Positions 19,628 through 27,410 of a stretch of DNA of 64,000 bases are shown here, piece after piece. Numbering within the stretch: the first letter of the stretch is position 1; the number at the start of each line of letters is the position of its first letter. The stretch comes from Cupriavidus taiwanensis (GTDB lineage: Bacteria; Pseudomonadota; Gammaproteobacteria; Burkholderiales; Burkholderiaceae). A program made the position numbers and the translations under genes. The notes under the pieces were generated by a model. It saw only the letters and a list, made by a program, of their open reading frames with translations, made no database searches and was not told the DNA's origin. The DNA lies in contig NZ_LT977070.1 in the NCBI RefSeq assembly GCF_900250075.1, positions 558,001 through 622,000 on the forward strand, given 5' to 3'.

Positions 19628-21343
19628 ATGTCTGGTGGTATCTCAGGGGTGCACGCGCACGAAGGGTCTGCCGCAAGCCACCCGGCGCGGCGCGAGGAAG
19701 GTGCGGCGGGTTGCCCGCGCTCGGTGCGCGGGGCGTTCGATGCGGCCTGCGGCCGCTACGCGCACCGGCCGTTCCTTCATATCCCGCAGCAAGCTGCCGC
19801 CGCGTATGGAAACCAGCCGGTGGAGTGGACCTATGGCCACGCCGGCCAGCGCATCCGGGAACTGGAAGCCGCGCTGCGCCAAGCCGGGCTGGCCCGTGGG
19901 CAGCGCGTGGCGCTGCTGCTCGACAACCGCGCTGAATTCTTCCTGTGGTGGCTGGCCCTCAACGGCATCGGCGCTTCGGTGGTGCCGCTGAACGCGGAGA
20001 GCAGCGCGGCCGAGCTTGCGCATGTGCTGCGCGACAGCGGCGCCGCGCTGGTGCTGGCGCTGGCAGAGCGCTGGCAGGCGCTCGCGCCGGCACTGGCCAG
20101 CACCGGCCTGGCCCTGCCGCCGGTGTACAGCGTCGATGGCGGGGCGGCGGCGCTGCCCGCGCCGCGGGGCGGCCGCACGGCGGCCGACGACGAGTGCGCG
20201 CTGGTCTATACCTCGGGCAGCACCGGCCTGCCCAAGGGCTGCATGCTGTCGAACGCCTACATGCTGGCATTCGGCCGCTGGTACAACGGGCTCGGCGGGC
20301 TGTGCGCGATCTCGCCCGGCGCCGAGCGCCTGATCACGCCGCTGCCGCTGGTGCACATGAATGCGCTGGCGTGCTCGTCGATGGCGATGATCCTCAGCGG
20401 CGGCTGCATCGTGCAGCTGGACCGCTTCCATCCCAATACGTGGTGGCAAACCGTCGCGCAGAGCGGCGCGACCATCGTGCATTACCTGGGCGTGATGCCG
20501 GCCATGCTGCTGCAACTGCCGCCGCAGCCGGGCGACCAGGCGCATGCGGTGCGATTCGGCTTCGGCGCCGGCGCGCATCCGAAGCACCAGGCCGCATTCG
20601 AAGCCCGCTTCGGTTTCCCGCTGGTCGAATCGTGGTCGATGACGGAAGTCGGGGCGGGCGCGGCGGTGGCGGCCAATGTCGAGCCGAGGCATCCGGGCCT
20701 GCGCTGCTTCGGCCGGCCCGCGCCCCATATGGAGTACCGCATCGTCGACGAGCACGGCAGCGACGTGCTGCCGGGCGCAGCCGGAGAGCTGCAGGTGCGC
20801 GCCGCCGGCAGCGATCCGCGCGCCGGCTTCTTCTCGGGCTACGCCAACCAGCCGGAGCTGACCGAAGCCGCATGGGCGGGCGGCTATTTCCATACCGGCG
20901 ACATCGTCCGGCAGGGCCGCGACGGTTCGCTGTACTTCGTCGACCGCAAGAAAAGCATCATCCGCCGCAGCGGCGAGAACATCGCCTCGCTGGAAGTGGA
21001 AGCAGTGCTCAACCAGCTGCCCATGGTGCACCACGTCGGGGTGGGTCCGGTCGACGACGAAATCCGGGGCGAGGAAGTCATGGCCTGCATCGAGCTCGCC
21101 CCCGGGCATGCACCCGCGCATGCGCTGGCGCTGGAAATCTTTGCGGCAGCGGCGCAGCGGCTGCCGTACTTCAAGCTGCCCGGCTATATCGCCTTCGTGA
21201 GCGAGCTGCCGCTGACCGCCTCGCACAAGCTGCAGCGCGGCGCGCTCAAGGAAACCATGCGCGCCCTCGTCAGCGAGCAGGCGGTGTTCGACCTGCGCGC
21301 GATGAAGAAGCGTTCCGTGTCCGGCGCCGCCGGGCGCGGCTGA
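19628..21343 (+). CDS. AMP-forming acyl-CoA synthetase (CaiC-like)
   Basis: 571 residues, ANL superfamily. The P-loop YTSGSTGLPKG (about 193-203), the A5-like ESWSMTEVGAG, HTGDIVRQGRDGSLYFVDRK and the C-terminal catalytic-lysine region SHKLQRGALK are present. It should activate a carboxylic acid to its CoA thioester with ATP. Closest in style to crotonobetaine/carnitine-CoA ligases, but in this context an aromatic or ring-cleavage acid is a more likely substrate. First gene of the cluster. Confidence 0.9.
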   Translation: MSGGISGVHAHEGSAASHPARREEGAAGCPRSVRGAFDAACGRYAHRPFLHIPQQAAAAYGNQPVEWTYGHAGQRIRELEAALRQAGLARGQRVALLLDNRAEFFLWWLALNGIGASVVPLNAESSAAELAHVLRDSGAALVLALAERWQALAPALASTGLALPPVYSVDGGAAALPAPRGGRTAADDECALVYTSGSTGLPKGCMLSNAYMLAFGRWYNGLGGLCAISPGAERLITPLPLVHMNALACSSMAMILSGGCIVQLDRFHPNTWWQTVAQSGATIVHYLGVMPAMLLQLPPQPGDQAHAVRFGFGAGAHPKHQAAFEARFGFPLVESWSMTEVGAGAAVAANVEPRHPGLRCFGRPAPHMEYRIVDEHGSDVLPGAAGELQVRAAGSDPRAGFFSGYANQPELTEAAWAGGYFHTGDIVRQGRDGSLYFVDRKKSIIRRSGENIASLEVEAVLNQLPMVHHVGVGPVDDEIRGEEVMACIELAPGHAPAHALALEIFAAAAQRLPYFKLPGYIAFVSELPLTASHKLQRGALKETMRALVSEQAVFDLRAMKKRSVSGAAGRG

Positions 21344-21365
21344 CGCGGCATGCCAGGGGAAATCC

Positions 21366-22550
21366 ATGCATAACACCTGCGATCATGCCGCGACGGACGA
21401 CGATGTGGTGCTCGCCGTGCCGGTCACCACGGCCTACACGCGCTACAGCACCGAGCCGGCCGGCTGGTACGTGGCGCAATGCCTGCGCGAGCTGCTGGCG
21501 CGCGCAGGCCTGCGCAAGGACTGCCTCGATGGCCTGGCGGTATCCAGCTTCACGCTGCCGCCGGACCCGGTGGCCAGCCTGTCCCGCTCGCTCGGCCTGT
21601 CCTTGCGCTGGCTGGAATCGGTGCCGTTCGGCGGCGCCAGCGGCGTGATCGCGCTGCGCCGCGCCGCGCGCGCGGTGCAGGCCGGCGACGCCGACGTGGT
21701 CGCCTGTATCGGTGCCGACGCCAATCCGCAAGGCGGCTTTGCCAGGCTGGCGAGCCGCTTCTCGTGGGCGGCCATCGACGCCATCCACCCGTACGGCGCG
21801 GCAGGGCCAGGCATGCCGTTCGCGCACCTGACGCGGCGCTACATGGATGCCACCGGCGCCACCCGCGCAGACTTTGGCCGCCTGTGCGTGAGCCAGCGCC
21901 AGAACGCCAGCGCCGTACCGCATGCCCTGCTGGGCACCGCGATCACGCTGGACGACTACCTGCACGCGCGGCCGATCGCAGAGCCCTTGCACAAGCTCGA
22001 CCTGGTGATGCCGTGCGCGGGCGCCGAAGGTTTCCTGGTGATGTCGCGCGGCAGGGCACGCCGTCTGGGCCTGGCGCACGCGCGCCTGCGCGCGGTGGTG
22101 GAGCGCCACAACGCCTATGCCGACGACGACGCCATCCTGCGCGGCGGCTGGGCGCTCGAGCATGCGCGGCTGTACCGGCAGGCCGGCGCGACGCCGCAAG
22201 ACATCGACGTGCTGGCCACCTATGACGATTACCCCGCCGTGGTGTTCCTGCAGCTGGAAGGGCTCGGCTTTTGCCAGCCTGGCACCGCCGCGGCTTTTAT
22301 ACAGGCGCATGACCTGGGCTTTCGCGGCGATTTTCCGCACAACACCAGCGGCGGGCAGCTTGGCTGCGGCCAGGCCGGCGCGGCCGGCGGCTACCTGGGT
22401 CTGGTCGAGGTGCTGCGCCAGGTCACCGGGCAGGCCGGCGCCAACCAGGTGCCGGGCGCACGGCTCGGGCTCGCCAGCGGCTATGGCATGGCCGTGTACG
22501 ACCGCTGCCTGGCGACCGGCGCCGCCATCATCGAAGGAGACCTGGCATGA
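21366..22550 (+). CDS. Thiolase-fold protein lacking the nucleophilic cysteine (Ltp/BbsB-like)
   Basis: 394 residues, SCP2/lipid-transfer type of the thiolase superfamily. The position of the thiolase nucleophile (about 89-97, VPFGGASGV) has no cysteine. The C-terminal half keeps NTSGGQLGCGQAGAAGGYLG. Cys-less members paired with a DUF35 protein act as acyl-CoA aldolases (Ltp2-ChsH2, steroid side-chain cleavage); the BbsAB thiolase of toluene degradation shows the same gene pairing. The DUF35 partner overlaps the 3' end here, so a two-protein C-C bond lyase is inferred. Confidence 0.8.
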   Translation: MHNTCDHAATDDDVVLAVPVTTAYTRYSTEPAGWYVAQCLRELLARAGLRKDCLDGLAVSSFTLPPDPVASLSRSLGLSLRWLESVPFGGASGVIALRRAARAVQAGDADVVACIGADANPQGGFARLASRFSWAAIDAIHPYGAAGPGMPFAHLTRRYMDATGATRADFGRLCVSQRQNASAVPHALLGTAITLDDYLHARPIAEPLHKLDLVMPCAGAEGFLVMSRGRARRLGLAHARLRAVVERHNAYADDDAILRGGWALEHARLYRQAGATPQDIDVLATYDDYPAVVFLQLEGLGFCQPGTAAAFIQAHDLGFRGDFPHNTSGGQLGCGQAGAAGGYLGLVEVLRQVTGQAGANQVPGARLGLASGYGMAVYDRCLATGAAIIEGDLA

Positions 22551-22951
22551 GCGCCCATTCTCCCGCCTGGCAGGCGCTGGCCGCGGCGACGCCGCCGAAC
22601 GGCCTGGCGCTGCCGCATTGCGCGGCCTGCGGCCACCGCTTCTATCCACCGCAGCGGTACTGCCCGCGGTGCCTGCACGGCGATATCGAACACTTGCCTG
22701 ACAACGGCGCCGGCGTGGTGCTGTCAGTGGCGGTGCTGCACTACACGCTCGAGCCGCGCTTCGCGGACCGGCTGCCGGTGCACGTGGCCGCGGTGCGGCT
22801 GGATGCCGGCGTGACGCTGTTCGCGCTCGCCGACACCATGCTGGCCGCCGGCACGCGCGCGACGGTATGGCTGGACCGAGACCATGCGCATCCCGATGGC
22901 GTGCTGCGCGCCCGCTGCATCCCCATGAACCAGGACGGAGACCACGCATGA
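22547..22951 (+). CDS. DUF35 zinc-ribbon/OB-fold protein, partner of the thiolase-like protein
   Basis: 134 residues. A rubredoxin-like zinc ribbon with C25-x2-C28 and C39-x2-C42 (HCAACGH, YCPRC) is followed by an OB-fold acyl-CoA-binding domain. Family members (BbsA, ChsH2) form obligate complexes with thiolase-like proteins. It overlaps both neighbours by four bases (ATGA), indicating coupled translation and a stoichiometric complex. Confidence 0.88.
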   Translation: MSAHSPAWQALAAATPPNGLALPHCAACGHRFYPPQRYCPRCLHGDIEHLPDNGAGVVLSVAVLHYTLEPRFADRLPVHVAAVRLDAGVTLFALADTMLAAGTRATVWLDRDHAHPDGVLRARCIPMNQDGDHA

Positions 22952-23706
22952 GCCCGCGCACCCAACAAGGTTTGCGCTTTGCGGGGCGCACCGCGCTGGT
23001 GACCGGCGGCAACGCCGGCATCGGGCTGGCAATCAGCCATGCACTGCTGAAACAGGGGGCCCGCGTGATCGCGGCGGGCCTCGCGCCGGCGGAGACCGCG
23101 CACCCGTTGCTGACCAGTGTCGTGACCGACCTGTCCACGTCCGACGGCGTTGCGGCGCTGGTGGCCGCGGTTGCGCACGAGCCCCGCATCGACATCCTCG
23201 TCAACAACGCCGGCGTGGTGCGCAACACCGCGCTGGCCGACGTCGGCAATGCCGAATTCGACCTGATGATGAACCTGCATGCGCGCTGTGCCATGCAACT
23301 GGCGCAGGCATGCCTGCCGCGGATGCAGGCGCGGCACTTCGGCCGCATCGTCAACGTGGCCTCGCGCGCCATCGTCGGCCTGGCCGGACGCACGGCCTAC
23401 GGCGCCAGCAAGGCGGCGCTGGCGGCAATGACGCGCACCTGGGCGCTGGAGCTGGGGCCGTGGGGCATCACGGTCAATACCGTGTCCCCCGGCCCGACCG
23501 TCACCGGCATGCTGATCAGCGATTTTCCCGAGGACGGCGAGCGCGCCCGCGCGCTGGCCGCCTCGCTGCCGGCGCGGCGCCTGGGCCTGCCCGAAGACGT
23601 GGCCCACGCCGCGCTGTTTTTCGCCGACCCGGCCAGCAGCTGGATCACCGGCCAGAACCTCTTTGTCTGCGGCGGCGGCAGCCTGGCCGCGTCGCTGGCC
23701 TTGTAA
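22948..23706 (+). CDS. Short-chain dehydrogenase/reductase
   Basis: 252 residues. Nucleotide-binding TGGNAGIG (19-26), NNAGVV, and catalytic Y151-x3-K155 (YGASK). Overlaps the DUF35 gene by four bases. Likely oxidises a hydroxyacyl-CoA or dihydrodiol intermediate; position beside the thiolase-like pair favours a beta-hydroxyacyl-CoA. Substrate unproven. Confidence 0.88.
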   Translation: MSPRTQQGLRFAGRTALVTGGNAGIGLAISHALLKQGARVIAAGLAPAETAHPLLTSVVTDLSTSDGVAALVAAVAHEPRIDILVNNAGVVRNTALADVGNAEFDLMMNLHARCAMQLAQACLPRMQARHFGRIVNVASRAIVGLAGRTAYGASKAALAAMTRTWALELGPWGITVNTVSPGPTVTGMLISDFPEDGERARALAASLPARRLGLPEDVAHAALFFADPASSWITGQNLFVCGGGSLAASLAL

Positions 23707-23761
23707 GCGCCGTCACCGGCGCCTGCCACGCAATAAAACCAGAACGATCGGAGATAACACG

Positions 23762-24178
23762 ATGAACCCGTCCTGTCCTCAACCGGCGCTGCCGGGCATT
23801 CCACCGCTCGAGGAGGTGCTGCTGCAAAGCGCCGACATGCCCTGGCGTCCCAAGTCCCTGCCCGGCCTCTACGAAAAGATGCTGTGGCGCGACGAGGCAA
23901 CCGGCGCTTCGATTGCGCTGATCCGCTTCGACAAGGGGGTGTCGATCCCGGAGCCCCATTCGCACGCATCGAACCAGTTCATGTTCTGCCTGCAGGGCCG
24001 CTACGAATACACCGCAACCCAGGTGGTGCTGACGCCCGGATGCTTCTACTGGAATCCGAAGGGCAACGTTCACGGTCCCACGCTGGCGCATGAGGACACC
24101 ATCGTGGTCGAGATCTACGACGGTCCGCACTATCCGCAGAAACCGAGCTGGTACACCGATGAACGCGATGCCCACTGA
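23762..24178 (+). CDS. Cupin-domain protein (acetophenone-dioxygenase-like)
   Basis: 138 residues, one cupin barrel. Metal ligands are probably H66 and H68 (PHSHASNQFMF) with H104 (GNVHGP). It recalls small cupins such as 2,4'-dihydroxyacetophenone dioxygenase and ChrR-like proteins. It lacks the hallmarks of 3-hydroxyanthranilate dioxygenase. It could be a C-C bond-cleaving dioxygenase of the pathway or a binding protein. The start follows a GGAG 10 bases upstream. Confidence 0.7.
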   Translation: MNPSCPQPALPGIPPLEEVLLQSADMPWRPKSLPGLYEKMLWRDEATGASIALIRFDKGVSIPEPHSHASNQFMFCLQGRYEYTATQVVLTPGCFYWNPKGNVHGPTLAHEDTIVVEIYDGPHYPQKPSWYTDERDAH

Positions 24179-25283
24179 CACCACCGGCGGCGACGCGCAT
24201 CGCCATCGCACGCACTGCGAGGTCGACGCGGGCGCGCTCAGCGCGGCCGTGAGTGCCATCTTCGCGCGGCTTGGCGTGGCCGACGCGGACGCGGTGCGCG
24301 TGGCCGATGCGCTGGTCGACGCCGACCTCGAAGGGATTCCGTCGCACGGCGTGATGCTGGTGCCCATGTATGTGCAGCGGTTGCGCAGCGGTTCGGTGAC
24401 GCCGGCCGCGCACGCCGCCGTGGTCAGCGACCGGGGTGGCTGCGTGGTGCTCGACGCGGCCAACATGCTCGGGCAGCTGTCGGCGTTCCAGGCGGTGGCG
24501 CTGGCGCGCGACCGGGCGCGCGCGCACGGCATCGGTGCCGTGGCGGTGCGCAACGCCTTCCACTTCGGCGCGGCAGGGCTGTATGCGCGCGCGCTCGCCC
24601 GGGACGGCTGCGTCGGCATCGTGATGTCGAATACGCGCCCGCTGATGCCCGCTCCGGGCGGCGCGCAGAGCGTGGTCGGCAACAACCCGCTGGCGATCGC
24701 GCTGCCGGGCGCCGACCCGATTCCGATCGAACTCGACATGGCCATGAGCGCGAGCGCGATGGGCAAGATCCGGCTGGCCGCGACCCGGGGGCTCGAGCTG
24801 CCGCCGGGCTGGGCCACCGACGCGCAGGGCAATCCCACCACCGACGCCGTGGCCGCGCTGAGCGGCATGCTGCTGCCGGCCGCGGGCGCGAAGGGCTTCG
24901 GCCTGGCCTTCATGGTCGACCTGCTGTGCGGCGGCTTGTCCGGCGGCGGCACCGGTGCGGCGGTGCGCCCGCTCTATGGCGACAGCGCCATCCCGTACAA
25001 CTGCGCGCACTTCTTCCTTGCACTCGACGTGGCGCATTTCCGCGACCCGGCCGCGTTCGCGCGCAATGCCAGCGCCGCCGCCGCCGCGGTACGCGGCTCA
25101 GACCACGCGCCCGGGGTCGAGCGCGTCTATAGCCCCGGCGAACTGGGCTGGGCCACGCGCTGCCGGCAGGGCAGCCGCTGCAGCATCGAACGCGTGGTGC
25201 TGGCCGAAATCGTCAGCGTGGCGCGCGCACTTGCGGCGCCGGTTCCGTCATCCATTGCCAACCATACCGATTCACAACCATGA
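24159..25283 (+). CDS. Ldh2/malate dehydrogenase-family NAD(P)-dependent oxidoreductase
   Basis: 374 residues of the type II malate/L-lactate/L-sulfolactate dehydrogenase family. The catalytic-histidine motif GIPSHGVML (H63), AFHFGAAGLYA and GAKGFGLAFMVDLL are conserved. It reduces or oxidises 2-oxo/2-hydroxy acids, consistent with a pyruvate-like or oxalocrotonate-like product. It overlaps the cupin gene by 20 bases; ATG 24159 or 24168 are both possible. Confidence 0.82.
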   Translation: MNAMPTDTTGGDAHRHRTHCEVDAGALSAAVSAIFARLGVADADAVRVADALVDADLEGIPSHGVMLVPMYVQRLRSGSVTPAAHAAVVSDRGGCVVLDAANMLGQLSAFQAVALARDRARAHGIGAVAVRNAFHFGAAGLYARALARDGCVGIVMSNTRPLMPAPGGAQSVVGNNPLAIALPGADPIPIELDMAMSASAMGKIRLAATRGLELPPGWATDAQGNPTTDAVAALSGMLLPAAGAKGFGLAFMVDLLCGGLSGGGTGAAVRPLYGDSAIPYNCAHFFLALDVAHFRDPAAFARNASAAAAAVRGSDHAPGVERVYSPGELGWATRCRQGSRCSIERVVLAEIVSVARALAAPVPSSIANHTDSQP

Positions 25284-25678
25284 AGACCCAGATCCATTCC
25301 GACGCCCTGCGCCAGCCCAACGGCCACTTCTCGCAAGCGACAGCCATCGAGGCACGCGGCCGGCTGGTGTTCATTTCGGGCATGACCGCGCGCCGGCCCG
25401 ACGGCAGCATCGCCGGCATCGGCGACATCGAGGCGCAGACGCGGCAGGTCTGCGAAAACCTGAAGGCCGCGGCCGAAGCCGCCGGTGGCACGCTCGACGA
25501 CATCTGCCGCGTCGACGTCTATGTGCGCAACATCGAGAACTTCGACCGCATCCACAAGGTCCGGCGCGAATACTTCCGCGCGCCGCTGCCGGCTTCGACC
25601 ATGGTCGAAGTCAGCAAGCTGGTATCGCCGGACTACCTGATCGAGATCAGCGCCGTCGCCGTCCTGCCGGACGCCTGA
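25280..25678 (+). CDS. Rid-family (YjgF/YER057c/UK114) protein
   Basis: 132 residues, the trimer-forming Rid fold. The arginine essential for imine hydrolysis in archetypal RidA (FPARS-V-E-V) is replaced: this protein reads LPASTMVEV. That excludes a standard RidA and points to a divergent Rid subgroup, which includes 2-aminomuconate deaminases and other ring-cleavage enzymes. Overlaps the Ldh2 gene by four bases. Confidence 0.85.
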   Translation: MKTQIHSDALRQPNGHFSQATAIEARGRLVFISGMTARRPDGSIAGIGDIEAQTRQVCENLKAAAEAAGGTLDDICRVDVYVRNIENFDRIHKVRREYFRAPLPASTMVEVSKLVSPDYLIEISAVAVLPDA

Positions 25679-25708
25679 GCCCACCCTTATCCGTACCGGA
25701 ACTCAATC

Positions 25709-26662
25709 ATGCGATTCGCAAGTTTTACCTGCGACGGCCAGGCCCGCATCGGCGTGGTCGAAGGCGAGGAAGTCGCGCTGCTGCCGCTGGCGCTGGGCGA
25801 CCTGCGCGACCTGCGCGACGTGATCGCGGGCGGCGACGCCGCGCTGCAGGCGGTGGCCGCGGCGCAGCGTGGCGGCAAGCTGCCGCGCCTTGCGCTGGAC
25901 CGCCTGCGGCTGCTGCCGCCGCTGCAGCGGTTGCGGCGCGACGTGCTCTGCGTCGGCTGGAACTACTGGGACCACTTCGACGAAGGCAAGGGCAAGCGCG
26001 AGGGCCAGGACGTGCCGCGCCCGCAGGCGCCGACGTTCTTCACCAAGAGTCCCGACACCGTGATCGGGCCGCGCGACGAGATCGCCTTCGATGCGCGCAT
26101 CTCGGCCAAGTGGGACTACGAGGCCGAGCTGGCGCTGGTGATCGGCACCGACGGACGCAGCATCCGCGCCGACAGCGCAATGCGGCATGTGTGGGGCTAT
26201 TGCCTGGCCAACGACGTCTCGCAGCGCGACCTGCAGCGGCGCCATGGCGGCCAGTGGCTCAAGGGCAAGAGCATCGACGGCACCATGCCGCTGGGCCCGT
26301 TCCTGGTCACCGCCGACGAGCTCGACCCCGAGTCGGTGCGGCTGCAGTGCCTGGTCAATGGCGAGCTGATGCAGGACGCGTCGGTGGCGCAGATGGCCTT
26401 TCCGATCCCGGAGCTGATTGCCGAGCTGTCCTTCGGCATGACCCTGCAGGCCGGCGACCTGGTCATCACCGGCACCCCGGCGGGCGTCGGCAATGCGCGC
26501 GAGCCGCAGGTGTTCCTGCGCGCTGGCGACACCGTCACCGTGCGCGGCACCGGACTGGGCCAGCTGGTGAACCGGCTGGTCGACACCGACCTGTACCACC
26601 AGTCGAGCGTCCCCGCGATGACCGGCAACGACACGGGAGGCGCCCATGCAGGCAATCTTTGA
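25709..26662 (+). CDS. Fumarylacetoacetate hydrolase-family enzyme
   Basis: 317 residues. FAH C-terminal domain with metal ligands in YEAELALVIG and the family segments DVSQRDLQ, KGKSIDGTMPLGP and TGTPAGVG. Members hydrolyse, hydrate or decarboxylate ring-cleavage products (acylpyruvases, 2-oxopent-4-enoate hydratase, oxalocrotonate decarboxylase). Consistent with a lower meta-cleavage pathway. Overlaps the next gene by 17 bases. Confidence 0.88.
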   Translation: MRFASFTCDGQARIGVVEGEEVALLPLALGDLRDLRDVIAGGDAALQAVAAAQRGGKLPRLALDRLRLLPPLQRLRRDVLCVGWNYWDHFDEGKGKREGQDVPRPQAPTFFTKSPDTVIGPRDEIAFDARISAKWDYEAELALVIGTDGRSIRADSAMRHVWGYCLANDVSQRDLQRRHGGQWLKGKSIDGTMPLGPFLVTADELDPESVRLQCLVNGELMQDASVAQMAFPIPELIAELSFGMTLQAGDLVITGTPAGVGNAREPQVFLRAGDTVTVRGTGLGQLVNRLVDTDLYHQSSVPAMTGNDTGGAHAGNL

Positions 26663-27410
26663 CGCGGCCGGCGATGTGATCGTGATCACCGGCGGCGCCA
26701 ACGGCATCGGCGCCGAGCTGGCACGCCGCTGCGCGCAGGCGGGCGCCACCGTGGTGGTGTGCGATGTCGACGAGCACGCCGCCGCGCAATTGCTGGCTGG
26801 CGAGCCGCGGCTGCGCTTCTGCCGGCTCGATGTCAGCGACCGCGACGCGGTGATGCGAGCGATGCAGTCGATCGAGGCCGAGCATGGCCGCATCGACGGG
26901 CTGGTGTGCGCCGCCGCGGTGCAGCCGCGCCGGGAAGTCCACGCGACCGAGCCGCAGGCGTGGCAGCAGGCACTGGCGATCAACCTGGACGGCGTGGTGT
27001 GGTGCTACCAGGCCGTGGTGCCGGGCATGATCCGGCGCCGGCGCGGCAGCGTGGTGGCGTTTTCGTCGGGACTGGCCCACAGCGGCTGGCCACAGGCCGC
27101 GGCCTATGCCTCGAGCAAGGCCGCGCTGGGGGCCTTCGTCAGGAGCGCCGCCAAGGAGGTGGCGCAGCACCGCGTGCGCGTGAACCTGATTGCGCCGGGC
27201 GTGATCGACACGGCGCAGTACCGCAACGCCAACGCCGGCAGCGACGACGCGCACTGGGCCAACACCCTCGGCGTGGGCCGGGCCGAAGACGTGGTGGGCC
27301 CGCTGATGTTCCTGCTGTCGGATGCCGCCACCATGACCGCGTCGCTGCTGAGCCGCGACCATGCCTATCCCGCCAGCGCGCCCGCTGCCGCCACCAAGGA
27401 CACCCCATGA
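26646..27410 (+). CDS. Short-chain dehydrogenase/reductase (second in cluster)
   Basis: 254 residues. TGGANGIG nucleotide-binding motif, catalytic YASSK, and a typical LSRDHAYPA tail. In this setting it could dehydrogenate a cis-dihydrodiol made by a Rieske dioxygenase, restoring aromaticity to give a catechol. The starting ATG lies inside the FAH gene end, and its stop overlaps the flavin monooxygenase start (ATGA). Confidence 0.87.
   Translation: MQAIFDAAGDVIVITGGANGIGAELARRCAQAGATVVVCDVDEHAAAQLLAGEPRLRFCRLDVSDRDAVMRAMQSIEAEHGRIDGLVCAAAVQPRREVHATEPQAWQQALAINLDGVVWCYQAVVPGMIRRRRGSVVAFSSGLAHSGWPQAAAYASSKAALGAFVRSAAKEVAQHRVRVNLIAPGVIDTAQYRNANAGSDDAHWANTLGVGRAEDVVGPLMFLLSDAATMTASLLSRDHAYPASAPAAATKDTP

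Noticed and set aside
23762..24178. Cupin as a 3-hydroxyanthranilate 3,4-dioxygenase
   Set aside because: The expected HAAO motifs are not seen, and no kynurenine genes or aminomuconate-semialdehyde dehydrogenase are adjacent.
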